From CAZKUR01 sp964556005 (lineage in GTDB: Bacteria > Bacteroidota > Ignavibacteria > Ignavibacteriales > Ignavibacteriaceae): a DNA stretch of 31,372 bases. The position numbers were made by a program, and so were the translations under genes. The notes beneath the pieces were generated by a model that did no database searches, was not told where the DNA came from, and saw only the letters and a list, made by a program, of their open reading frames with translations. Location: positions 1 to 31,372 of the forward strand of contig CAZKUR010000046.1 of the NCBI GenBank assembly GCA_964556005.1. Reading direction: 5' to 3'. Shown here piece after piece: positions 17,631 through 24,746 of this stretch; the stretch's first letter is position 1; each line of letters begins with the position of its first letter.

Positions 17631-17834
17631 TTAATTATTTATTATAACATATCCTGCTTCTTCAACAGCTTTTTTAATATCATCATGAGTTACTTTGTTT
17701 TCATCATACTCCAATTCTGCGGAACCTATTTTTACATCTTTCACATTTAAGTCTAATTTGGATAATTCTTTTTTTACAGCCATAACACAATGCCCGCAGC
17801 TCATCCCGTCGATTTTGATTGTTTCGTTTTTCAT
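17631..17834 (-). CDS. CopZ-like heavy-metal-associated (HMA) copper chaperone
   Basis: This is a 67-residue stand-alone HMA domain of ferredoxin-like fold with the metal-binding loop GMSCGHC (Cys13, Cys16). Length and composition match cytoplasmic Atx1/CopZ chaperones that deliver Cu+ to CopA. It lies between the copA gene and the CxxC-AraC regulator on the same strand. A CGGAG ribosome site sits about eight bases before the ATG. Its sequence aligns without gaps over most of its length with the N-terminal domain of the regulator (shared pattern C-x-x-C, ELxKLxLxV, xxDENKxxxxxI), so the two look like paralogues. A mercury (MerP) role is less likely given the neighbouring CPC-type ATPase. Confidence 0.9.
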   Translation of the reverse strand: MKNETIKIDGMSCGHCVMAVKKELSKLDLNVKDVKIGSAELEYDENKVTHDDIKKAVEEAGYVIINN

Positions 17835-17996
17835 TTTTTTACTCCGAAATTTTTTACAATATTTTATTAATTTCGATACAAATTTAACATGTAAGAATAA
17901 TTAGAAGGTTACAAATTTTTGCAAAATTGTTATAAAATTTTAAAGTTGGGAAAATATGTGAGTAAGTTGGCGGTTGGAGGCAAGAATTATATTTAG

Positions 17997-18091
17997 GGTA
18001 CTTCTAAAAGCTTCAATATTCTTTGCGAACTCTGCTTATTCTTTGCGTTCTCTGCATTAATTTTTTACAAAAGACAGTTTTTAGAAGTGCC
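17997..18091. repeat. 95-bp element with terminal inverted repeats and CTTTGCG/CTCTGC words
   Basis: GGTACTTCTAAAA (17997-18009) and TTTTAGAAGTGCC (18079-18091) are near-perfect inverted ends. Between them the motif CTTTGCG followed by CTCTGC occurs twice (about 18021-18055). The element occupies the gap between the AraC-type regulator and the CopZ-like gene and ends six bases before the regulator's stop. It looks like a small non-coding mobile or dispersed palindromic repeat. It may separate regulator and chaperone transcripts. Confidence 0.55.
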
Positions 18092-18096
18092 TTTTA

Positions 18097-18672
18097 TTAA
18101 GGACTAAGCTGATCGATTGGGATTCGGTGTTTTTCTTTTAAATTTTTGAATTGTGTCGGGGTTAACCCGGTAACTTTTTTAAATTGGCTGGAAATATGCT
18201 GAACACTGCTGTATTGAAGCTTATAAGCAATTTCACTCAATGTTAATTCATCATAAACAATTAGTTCTTTTACTTTTTCAATTTTTTGATTTATGATAAA
18301 CTTTTCTACCGTTATGCCTTCCATTGAAGAAAACAAATTGCTGAGGTGTTGATAACTTACATTTAAATTATCCGATAAATATTTTGAAAAACTTACATCC
18401 CCGGCTTTATCTTCACTTTGGTTTTGTATCAACTCTATTATCAGGATTTTAATTTTCTCGACCAGTTTTGCCTGCTTATCATCCAGCAGCTCAAATCCGT
18501 TATCTTGCAGCATATCTTCAATCTTCAGCATATCAATTTTATTTTCGTCGTCAAGAATTACAGCTTCTCCGAGTTGTACTTTATCAACGGTAAGATTTAA
18601 TTTTTCAAGCTCTTCCCTCACCACTTTTATGCACCGGTTGCAAACCATATTTTTTATGTACAAAGTTTTCAT
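18097..18672 (-). CDS. AraC-family regulator with N-terminal CxxC heavy-metal domain (putative copper sensor)
   Basis: This protein of 191 residues has two parts. Residues 1 to about 66 form an HMA-like domain with NMVCNRC (Cys11, Cys14), clearly similar to the neighbouring chaperone. A linker helix follows, and an AraC/XylS DNA-binding domain lies at about 85-185, with both helix-turn-helix units visible (SYQHLSNLFSS and LTLSEIAYKLQYSSVQHISSQFKKVTG, ending TPTQFK). It lacks the usual AraC sugar-binding domain. Location upstream of CopZ-like and CopA genes on the same strand suggests it senses Cu+ (or a similar soft metal) through the two cysteines and controls the export genes. That role is inferred, not seen. 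The ribosome site is weak. Confidence 0.88.
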   Translation of the reverse strand: MKTLYIKNMVCNRCIKVVREELEKLNLTVDKVQLGEAVILDDENKIDMLKIEDMLQDNGFELLDDKQAKLVEKIKILIIELIQNQSEDKAGDVSFSKYLSDNLNVSYQHLSNLFSSMEGITVEKFIINQKIEKVKELIVYDELTLSEIAYKLQYSSVQHISSQFKKVTGLTPTQFKNLKEKHRIPIDQLSP

Positions 18673-18824
18673 TTTATAATAAGAGCTCGAATGCCCAAAG
18701 GTTTTATTTTCATTGCAATTAAATTTATAAAATTTACCGGAACTAAAAGTGATTAAGAATATCCAGACTCTGAAAATAAATTTTTTGTATTTTGATGGGT
18801 TATTAAATTAAATCCGTAATAATA

Positions 18825-19163
18825 TTAATTAGCTTTAGGCTTATACATATTTTTGCCGGAAGATTGTTCCCTATTTTCATAATAGGAATTAAATAAATTA
18901 TTATTTACGGAATATTTATCATGATTATTATAGGAAATCCTACCGTTCAGAAGTTTATAGCCTTCCAGGTATTTTATCCTAAAATAAAGGTTAGTTTGGT
19001 TTCTGTCCTCTAAAAAAAGTGGTGCAACGGACCTGATTTTTATAGGAATTCTCAGCCCGCCGGGATGCTTAATTTTAAAAAGTACATATCCGGTGATAAC
19101 GAAAATAAATGAAGTAATTGTAAATATTTCGAGGCTAATTCTAATGATTTCGATGAGTTCCAT
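18825..19163 (-). CDS. Hypothetical protein with one N-terminal membrane segment
   Basis: I do not recognise this 112-residue protein. The ATG at 19163 is preferred over an in-frame TTG at 19199, which has an ill-spaced ribosome site. It has one hydrophobic helix at about 6-32 (LEIFTITSFIFVITGYVLFKI) and then a basic, hydrophilic tail rich in Asn, Tyr and Lys with no motif. It lies 152 bases upstream of the copper regulator on the same strand but with no sign of coupling. Low-complexity ends and lack of family resemblance leave some chance that it is a spurious frame. Confidence 0.5.
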   Translation of the reverse strand: MELIEIIRISLEIFTITSFIFVITGYVLFKIKHPGGLRIPIKIRSVAPLFLEDRNQTNLYFRIKYLEGYKLLNGRISYNNHDKYSVNNNLFNSYYENREQSSGKNMYKPKAN

Positions 19164-19471
19164 GATCTTTTGTTTAATTGTGAATAATTCCGATTTCAAC
19201 CTAATTTACCAACTTTTGTACCATTAAAAATATCAACGTATATCTACAAATCTGCGTTGTGAATTAAAATTAAATGAGAAGGATTATCATTTTGAGAATA
19301 AGTGGAAAATTAAAAATATCTAGGAAAGCATATCATCTTTTAGAGTTTTATATAAATCAGTAAATTGCTTTTAGAATGATAGTTTAATAATTTAAATGTT
19401 TAATTTACAATGAGTTAGACAACCCTGCTCCCGGCAGGTGTGTTTACAATTATTAACCAAGAAGGATATTT
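19164..19471. other. 308-base gene-free region with HU leader
   Basis: This AT-rich spacer separates a minus-strand hypothetical gene from the plus-strand HU operon, so it should contain the HU promoter. The only distinct structure is a five-pair GC hairpin, CCTGC-TCCCG-GCAGG, at 19424-19438, 33 bases before the HU start. No ORF or repeat is evident. Confidence 0.4.
19424..19438 (+). promoter_or_regulatory. GC-rich hairpin in the HU leader
   Basis: CCTGC and GCAGG pair around loop TCCCG in an otherwise AT-rich leader, shortly before the AAGGA ribosome site of the HU gene. It could affect translation or mRNA stability of the leader, or could be the stem of an upstream terminator. No T run follows. 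Confidence 0.3.
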
Positions 19472-19774
19472 ATGACAAAGGCGGACATTGTCGATAAAGT
19501 GGCTGAAGGTACAGGTTTAACGAAATTAGAAACAGAAGTTATTATTGAGGGTTTCTTTAAAACGGTAATAGACGCATTAAAAGAAGGAAGAGGGATTGAA
19601 ATTAGAGGATTCGGAAGCTTTAAAGTTAAAAAGAAAAATGCCCGCCAAGCCCGAAATCCTAAAACTGGAGAACAGGTGTTTGTCCCCGAACATTATGTAC
19701 CGACATTTAAATTTTCTAAAGATTTTAAGGAAATAGTTGATAAAGGAATGAGAGAAAAAGAAAGAAGAAGTTAG
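19472..19774 (+). CDS. HU/IHF family nucleoid DNA-binding protein
   Basis: This is a histone-like DNA-bending protein of 100 residues. The N-terminal helical dimer region is MTKADIVDKVAEGTGL with ETEVIIEGFFKTVIDALKEG. The conserved strand IEIRGFGSFKVKKKNARQARNPKTGE (about 42-67) leads into the DNA-binding beta arms, and VPTFKFSKDFKEIVD closes the domain. The length is slightly longer than HU (90), with a charged tail REKERRS. A good AAGGA ribosome site precedes the ATG. It is the first gene of a tight operon: its TAG stop is followed immediately by the ATG of the zinc-ribbon/TPR gene. Confidence 0.95.
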   Translation: MTKADIVDKVAEGTGLTKLETEVIIEGFFKTVIDALKEGRGIEIRGFGSFKVKKKNARQARNPKTGEQVFVPEHYVPTFKFSKDFKEIVDKGMREKERRS

Positions 19775-20719
19775 ATGCTGAATTTTTGTCCAGAGTGCGG
19801 TGTTAAATTAGAAAAAGAATATAATTTTTGTCCTAACTGCGGAAGTAATCTTAAAGAAGTTGTAAATGAACCCGATGAGGGAAGTTCAATTCAAAAAACT
19901 TCCGGTGATAAAACCAATGAGAACCTAAAATCCGGTACAAGCCAAACGATTAACTCCGGTAGAGTCAGATGCGATAATTGCGGGGAAGAAAATCCTGCTG
20001 GTAATAAAGTATGTTCAGGCTGCGGTGCAAAATTGAACGATTCTGGTGCAGCAAAAAAAGAGAAGCCGCAATTGCAATTTGTAGAAAGGAAAAAAGAAAA
20101 AAAGCAGCAGAGAAAAATTTCACGCCCGGTACCTGAAAAAAACGACAAGCAGGTAAAAACGCTTGATCAAAAAGTATTGTTATCGATTATTGCGGGAGTC
20201 GTTGGTGTAATAATTATTATTTTAATTGCTGCAGGTGTTTTTAATTCGAATAACACTCCTGACGGTAATATTTCTTCACAGACACAATCACCGGGAGTAA
20301 ATTTAGAAAACATTCAAAAGATAAATCAGCTTCAGGAAGAATTAAATAAAAACCCGTCCGATACAAAAGTAGCACTGCAGTTAGCAAACTTACAATTCGA
20401 TGCTAGTTTGTATGAGGATGCTATTGGAAATTATAAAACATACCTTGCCAAAAATCCAAAAGATTCGGATGCAAGGGTCGATCTGGGAGTTTGCTATTTC
20501 AATTTAAATAACGATACTACTGCCATCGCAGAAATGCAGACTGCGCTGAAATACGATCCCAAACATCAGATCGCCATGATGAATTTGGGGATAGTAAATT
20601 TACGTATGGGAAACATGGATAAAGCAAAAGAATGGCTGCAAAAAGCCGTAAAACTGGATCCAACTACCGATATGGGAAAAAAGGCAGACGAATTATTAAA
20701 ATCACATAGTCTAAATTAG
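19775..20719 (+). CDS. Double zinc-ribbon, single-pass membrane protein with TPR domain
   Basis: This 314-residue protein has a modular layout. A first zinc ribbon (CPEC...CPNC, Cys5, 8, 19, 22) is followed by a low-complexity linker. A second ribbon (CDNC...CSGC, Cys66, 69, 80, 83) precedes a Lys-rich stretch (about 93-128) and one membrane helix at about 134-156 (LLSIIAGVVGVIIIILIAAGVF). The C-terminal part is TPR-like (about 178-312, with AIGNYKTYLAKNPKDSDARVDLG and following repeats). Zinc ribbons would be cytoplasmic and TPRs periplasmic. The partner is unknown. The ATG abuts the HU stop, implying translational coupling, and the COX24-like gene follows after nine bases. Confidence 0.85.
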   Translation: MLNFCPECGVKLEKEYNFCPNCGSNLKEVVNEPDEGSSIQKTSGDKTNENLKSGTSQTINSGRVRCDNCGEENPAGNKVCSGCGAKLNDSGAAKKEKPQLQFVERKKEKKQQRKISRPVPEKNDKQVKTLDQKVLLSIIAGVVGVIIIILIAAGVFNSNNTPDGNISSQTQSPGVNLENIQKINQLQEELNKNPSDTKVALQLANLQFDASLYEDAIGNYKTYLAKNPKDSDARVDLGVCYFNLNNDTTAIAEMQTALKYDPKHQIAMMNLGIVNLRMGNMDKAKEWLQKAVKLDPTTDMGKKADELLKSHSLN

Positions 20720-20728
20720 GAGTAAATA

Positions 20729-20824
20729 ATGCCAAGCGGAAAGAAAAGAAAACGTCATAAAATGGCAACGCACAAGCGGAAAAAAAGGTTAAGGAAGAAC
20801 AGGCATAAAAAGAAATTAAGATAA
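20729..20824 (+). CDS. 31-residue AURKAIP1/COX24-domain protein (bS22/mS38-like ribosomal protein candidate)
   Basis: This tiny, extremely basic protein runs MPSGKKRKRHKMATHKRKKR then LRKNRHKKKLR and ends in TAA. Its pattern KKRKRxKMxxHKxxKxLRKxR is that of the COX24 C-terminal / AURKAIP1 family, which includes the mycobacterial ribosomal protein bS22 and mitochondrial mS38. Such proteins sit in rRNA of the small subunit. A TTAGGAG ribosome site overlaps the upstream stop region, so the gene is probably co-transcribed with the HU and zinc-ribbon/TPR genes. A hairpin terminator follows. Identification rests on length, charge pattern and the conserved KM/HK/RK spacing. It is easily missed because of its size. 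Confidence 0.85.
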   Translation: MPSGKKRKRHKMATHKRKKRLRKNRHKKKLR

Positions 20825-20856
20825 TTTTCGAATTAGTTAATTGCTTTTAATGTACG

Positions 20857-20889
20857 AAGGTAAATGATAAATTTACATTTACCTTTTAT
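20857..20889 (+). terminator. Hairpin terminator of the HU operon
   Basis: AAGGTAAATG (20857-20866) and CATTTACCTT (20876-20885) form a perfect ten-pair stem with a nine-base, itself self-complementary loop, followed by TTTTAT. It lies 33 bases after the COX24-like stop codon and just before tRNA-Thr. The symmetric A and T flanks could let it act in both directions. Confidence 0.6.
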
Positions 20890-20897
20890 ATATTTCA

Positions 20898-20970
20898 GCC
20901 AACTTAGCTCAGCTGGTAGAGCAGCGCATTCGTAATGCGCCGGTCGCCGGTTCAAGTCCGGCAGTTGGCT
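20898..20970 (+). tRNA. tRNA-Thr (anticodon CGT)
   Basis: A full cloverleaf of 73 bases is present. The acceptor stem GCCAACT pairs with AGTTGGC. The D arm contains AGCTCAGCTGGTAGAGC. The anticodon stem GCGCA/TGCGC encloses loop TTCGTAA with anticodon CGT at 20931-20933, reading the Thr codon ACG. The T arm is GCCGGTTCAAGTCCGGC. The discriminator base is T and CCA is not encoded. It sits just after the HU operon terminator. Confidence 0.97.
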
Positions 20971-21204
20971 CGAAATAAATTTTAATCTATTCCCTTCAAT
21001 TTTCAAATAGTCAATCATTCTTATTAAATCAGACTAATAAAAATTAAATTATATCTCTAGAGTAATCCTAAGTTATTGTCCTTGCAATTCTTTCTCTATT
21101 TGGCTGGTTTTTTTAAAGATGATTATGCTTAAATAAAAGTGAACAGAACCTTTCGAGGTTAGCGCTTTGTTAAATAAGGAGTGATCTTGACGGTTACAAT
21201 GAGG

Positions 21205-21747
21205 TTAATCTTCAGAAATTAAATACAACTTATTATCTTCAACCAAATACTTGAAAGGCGCTACTTTAATTTTCGGGTAACGAATCCTCAAACGTTTTGT
21301 TTCGTTTAAAATAAAATCTGTTTCATTACCGATTTCAAACATAGGTGCAAAGTGAGTAAAATGCTGTTCTGCAAATTCCCTTTCCCACCCTGCCGTTTCC
21401 ACGAGCCCCTGAATAAAAATTTCTTTACGTTCAATCAAATTAACCATACCGCAATTGTTATGTCCGATAAGAGCAATATGCTTGACCTTACCTACTGCAA
21501 CTGCATATGACACCTGAAATTCACTGTATCTTAAGTTTGCACCTCCGGCACGAATTACAAAAGCAAACTTAGCCGGAATCCGAAGCTGCTTGCGGTTATC
21601 CATACACATGCCTATTAAAAGTTCTGCGCTGTCATATTCAGCAAATTGACGGTTTAGATTGTGGTATTCCAGCAGCAGACCAATTGGCGTATTCCTGTAT
21701 TCAGGTAAAATATCTTGTTCAGTTGATATAGATACTAATCTGTTCAT
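21205..21747 (-). CDS. Beta-class carbonic anhydrase family protein
   Basis: This 180-residue protein retains the beta-carbonic anhydrase active-site pattern: MCMDNR (Cys48, Asp50, Arg52) and IGHNNCGM (His96, Cys99), which together give the three zinc ligands plus the Asp/Arg dyad. FAFVIRAGGANLRYSEFQVSYAV matches the usual FVIRNAGN / SLEYAV block. It is short, and the C-terminal region diverges (VAPFKYLVEDNKLYLISED in place of the usual helical end). CO2 hydration to bicarbonate is the expected activity, but a divergent use is possible. It is 68 bases downstream of a FolE2-like gene on the same strand and is probably co-transcribed. Confidence 0.87.
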   Translation of the reverse strand: MNRLVSISTEQDILPEYRNTPIGLLLEYHNLNRQFAEYDSAELLIGMCMDNRKQLRIPAKFAFVIRAGGANLRYSEFQVSYAVAVGKVKHIALIGHNNCGMVNLIERKEIFIQGLVETAGWEREFAEQHFTHFAPMFEIGNETDFILNETKRLRIRYPKIKVAPFKYLVEDNKLYLISED

Positions 21748-21815
21748 TCTTATTTATTTAACATGACTAATAAATATCATCAGCAATTTCGGAATAAATT
21801 TTCCGGATCAATACT

Positions 21816-22595
21816 CTATTCATCATAAGCATCTTCAGGAAACCACATATTTTTCTCGGTACTTACTAAAGTTGAATAAGGATGAAGCATCCCATAATTG
21901 GAGCATTTGACCGAACACCAATCTATTCCTGCTGATTCGCTGATTTCATTTTTTATTTCATCAGCGAGAACTACGCTGTCGATTTTCTGCGAGTGAATTT
22001 TATTAATTAAAAATTCTTCGTCAGCTTCATCTAAAAATGAATAAACCGGAGCCAATGCATGCTTGTCAACAGTATCCACAATATTTTCCGCAAAAATGTG
22101 TTCGGATGATTCTACTTCAACAGTTACAAGCGTTAGCTGGCCGAATAAATATTTTTCTTCTGTATGGGAAAACGGGTAGGAAGTAATTGCAGGTACTTCG
22201 ATTTTAAATAATATTTTTGGCTGGGCAGCCGTTGTTTTTTTAAGAGAATAGGTACATGTATAACTCATCAGACATTTTTCTTTCGATGCCGGAGTTACCT
22301 TTTCCATAAAATAGGGATATTTTAAATCTATCTGTACCATTGCTGCATCTAAAGTAATCATATAATCCAAAATATTGGTACTAAGTTGTCCCGGTCCTAT
22401 ATTATCTTTATGCTGATGTAGAATTTTAATAATCTGGTTTACACACGAAGCTTCGAACTCGCGTGTAATTCTTGCTTTAACTGAAATATGTGCTACGGTA
22501 TTTTGCCCCTTTTTATCGGACCTGGATTCAACAATTACCGGAAAAGGTAAATTTTTCAATTCGACATCCACCAAATACCTTTTATCGCTGCTCAT
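21816..22595 (-). CDS. FolE2-family (GTP cyclohydrolase IB-like) protein lacking the catalytic Cys motif
   Basis: This 259-residue protein aligns with FolE2, a tunnelling-fold enzyme making 7,8-dihydroneopterin triphosphate from GTP. Shared blocks are an opening VDVELKNLPFPV, NTVAHISV, KYPYF followed by a K/SYTCT block (about 92-116), then KIEVPAITS and the C-terminal AENIVDTVDKHALAPVYSFLDEADEEFLINK. At the position where FolE2 has VPVTSLCPCSKEIS, this protein has VPAITSYPFSHTEE: both cysteines are replaced (Tyr140, Phe142), and the metal-binding histidine about 12 residues on is also absent. The GTHMSRF block is altered to EASCVNQI. It is probably not a normal GTP cyclohydrolase. AGGAGA precedes the start. 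It is paired with the carbonic anhydrase gene. Confidence 0.8.
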   Translation of the reverse strand: MSSDKRYLVDVELKNLPFPVIVESRSDKKGQNTVAHISVKARITREFEASCVNQIIKILHQHKDNIGPGQLSTNILDYMITLDAAMVQIDLKYPYFMEKVTPASKEKCLMSYTCTYSLKKTTAAQPKILFKIEVPAITSYPFSHTEEKYLFGQLTLVTVEVESSEHIFAENIVDTVDKHALAPVYSFLDEADEEFLINKIHSQKIDSVVLADEIKNEISESAGIDWCSVKCSNYGMLHPYSTLVSTEKNMWFPEDAYDE

Positions 22596-22742
22596 TTTTC
22601 ATTTCTCCTCGATTATAAATTTTTTCAAATAATAGAAAAAACATTTTCATTTTACTAACCAAACTTAATACAATTATCCTGGGAATTATTTAAGCGGGCT
22701 CACTTGAGTATTGTTATATTAGAAAAAAGAACATCCTGCTCC

Positions 22743-22952
22743 TTATTTCAAATTCCGGAATTGAGCAATGTTTTCTTCGGTTGCGCTGCCGCTGTATAAA
22801 ACGAACTACCAGTTACCGTCTTTTTGTTTTTTCCGGACCTTTACATAATATCCGTGTCTTTCTTCAGGCAAACCTTTTTTATTTTTTCCGATATATTCCT
22901 ACTGCTCAAAAGTGAGGCATAAAGCAGCAAGGTTTTTTATATAGAAAAAGAT
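22743..22952 (-). pseudogene. Decayed small gene with two in-frame amber stops
   Basis: On the minus strand one frame reads coherently as a protein across two TAG codons (22899-22901 and 22806-22808). Segments are KNLAALCLTFEQ, then EYIGKNKKGLPEERHGYYVK with VRKKQKDGNW, then FVLYSGSATEENIAQFRNLK and a terminal TAA. No ATG starts it. The protein-like composition, with no frameshift, suggests a recently inactivated gene of about 65 codons or more. The family is not recognised. It lies between the FolE2-like gene and a lipoprotein gene and fills most of that 407-base gap. The rest of the gap shows nothing. Confidence 0.5.
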
Positions 22953-23002
22953 TTATTTAAATTTAATTCTATCTATTTTATTATCATTAACTTATAAAAT
23001 AA

Positions 23003-24031
23003 TTATATCGGTTTATACTTCCCTTTTATTACAAAACTATTCCCTGGTAAAGATAAATAATTTTGTAAAGTATCATAAATAGCCTGGTATTTATAATCTT
23101 TCAACTGATATGGTATATTTTGTCCGAACGGCTGTATTACCGGGAATATTATTTCCGAGGTTTGCGTTATATAATTCATTCCCGCTCTGTTATCAAATTT
23201 CCCGTCATGACCGGGAGTGCCGTCTGCATTAAAATTATCGAAGCCAAATAATTCCAATAACCTTACATTGTTTATTGAATTCGTCTCCGTACCATCTGAT
23301 TTTTTCAAATAGATATCAAGATCGAGATCGGTGATTCGTCCGTAATAAGGAAGTATTCTATACATATTTTTCATTTTCAATTTCCAGGCTTTTTTATATT
23401 GAGTTTTAAGATATGCGGGTTTGACAAGTTTTAAAACTCCTGTCGTCTTGGAATTATTTACAAGCTCGGAAATAAATTCACCGTAAAACAAATCATCGGA
23501 ATCAGAAGTACTACCATTTTCAATTCTATATGCAACCGCAATTATATCCGCATCATCTATTGGTGTAAGAAATGTAATAAAACCAACAGACCATTGAATA
23601 ATATAATCGCTTCCTAAATTCAAAAGCTCAAATCGTCCTATTTCATGTTCTCCGGGAGTAGCATTACCACTTTGCCTTAATTCATCCGGATACATAGCCG
23701 GGGCAGTTCTGGGAGGTAAGTTAATATAAGCTTGAGCAGTAATTGAATTTTCAACTTGCGAAACTTGATGTATGGATTTATACACTTCAATATCTTTCAC
23801 ACGATAATTAAGACTTGCTAATTGACTGCCGTAAAAAAGATTAAATAAATTCAATCCCGATGAAGTATCTGCATAAACCGTATCAAGGAAATAGCTATTT
23901 CCGGAATACTGCAGGTAATTTAATTCAAATGATGTCCGGTCATCTACCGGAGGTGAAGTGGGTTCGCTTTTTTCTGTACAGGCCGTTAAAAGAAAAGCAA
24001 ACAATAATGCAGAGGACAAAAAAAACTTCAT
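23003..24031 (-). CDS. Predicted lipoprotein of unknown function
   Basis: This 342-residue lipoprotein has signal MKFFLSSALLFAFLLTAC with lipobox Cys18, followed by a Pro/Ser-rich linker (TEKSEPTSPPVDD). The mature region is beta-rich and polar, with aromatic strands (YIIQWSVGFITFLTP, MYRILPYYGRITDLDLDIYL) and a calcium-loop-like NADGTPGHDGKFDNR (about 273-287). No enzyme family is recognised. A scaffold or surface-binding role is only a guess. AAGGGG lies ahead of the ATG. It is a single gene, with 289 bases of gene-free DNA on its downstream-numbered side (24032-24320). Confidence 0.8.
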   Translation of the reverse strand: MKFFLSSALLFAFLLTACTEKSEPTSPPVDDRTSFELNYLQYSGNSYFLDTVYADTSSGLNLFNLFYGSQLASLNYRVKDIEVYKSIHQVSQVENSITAQAYINLPPRTAPAMYPDELRQSGNATPGEHEIGRFELLNLGSDYIIQWSVGFITFLTPIDDADIIAVAYRIENGSTSDSDDLFYGEFISELVNNSKTTGVLKLVKPAYLKTQYKKAWKLKMKNMYRILPYYGRITDLDLDIYLKKSDGTETNSINNVRLLELFGFDNFNADGTPGHDGKFDNRAGMNYITQTSEIIFPVIQPFGQNIPYQLKDYKYQAIYDTLQNYLSLPGNSFVIKGKYKPI

Positions 24032-24320
24032 GCTACCCCTTTCAATAAGTTGAGAAATTTAATTAGGAATAATTTGTTTGAATTTTACTAAGCTCCATAA
24101 AAAAATTATGCAGTCAACCGCCCTATTTTAATCATTGTTCCCAAACCCGGTTATAATGTGGCATTTCAAGTACCGTTATAAAGTCACTAAAAACTTAATG
24201 TTTATTTTTTTAATTCACAATGAAATTATTTTTGATAAATATTTTTATTATGAGCAAATAGAAACGTGAGTTTAAATGATTCTTTCCCCATAATTATGTG
24301 TTAATTGAATTTATCCATTT

Positions 24321-24746
24321 TTATTTCTTGAATTTCATTCTTAACATTTTGTGATTGGTTTCTTCATGAATATATTCTTTCATCAATTTAAAACCATATT
24401 TTTCATAAAAGGTTTTACCGATTACATTTTCTTCAAATACTTCCACTTCTAATTCTTTGTACTGCCCGGAAACAAAGTCCATTAACATTTTACCAATCCC
24501 TTGACCGATTTTTTCCGGCCTGACAAAAATTCCACCAACCTCATTTCCAATCATAGAAATAAATCCATCTAAACCGTTATCTCCTTCAAAGACCCACGTT
24601 TTCGTTTGCGGTAAATAAATTTCCCGGATATGATCTTTTTCCTTTTTAATGAATTCCGGTTCTAAAAACGCGTGCGCTAAAGATGATGAATGATAATATA
24701 TTTCCAATACTTCCCCAGTATCGGTTTCATGGAATTTTCTAATCAC
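24321..24746 (-). CDS. GNAT family N-acetyltransferase
   Basis: This 141-residue acetyltransferase uses acetyl-CoA to acetylate an unknown amine. The start is GTG, chosen because the protein opens with the typical IRKFHETDTGEVLEIYY strand-helix. The acetyl-CoA loop is in GGIFVRPEKIGQGIGKMLMDF (motif A, Q/RxxGxG, about 71-91), and the C-terminal NVIGKTFYEKYGFKLMKEY is motif B. It resembles YjaB-type GNATs. The first eight bases overlap the end of the preceding small membrane gene, so it closes a compact operon of miniature membrane proteins. Confidence 0.92.
   Translation of the reverse strand: MIRKFHETDTGEVLEIYYHSSSLAHAFLEPEFIKKEKDHIREIYLPQTKTWVFEGDNGLDGFISMIGNEVGGIFVRPEKIGQGIGKMLMDFVSGQYKELEVEVFEENVIGKTFYEKYGFKLMKEYIHEETNHKMLRMKFKK

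Noticed and set aside
20833..21018. Minus-strand 61-codon frame with QLPDLNRRPAHYECAALPAE
   Set aside because: It is the antisense of the tRNA-Thr gene, a well-known source of false proteins.
22596..22700. Possible Zur-type palindrome (ATTAT...ATAAT) upstream of the FolE2-like gene
   Set aside because: The match is short and made only of A and T in an AT-rich region, so it is not distinguishable from chance.
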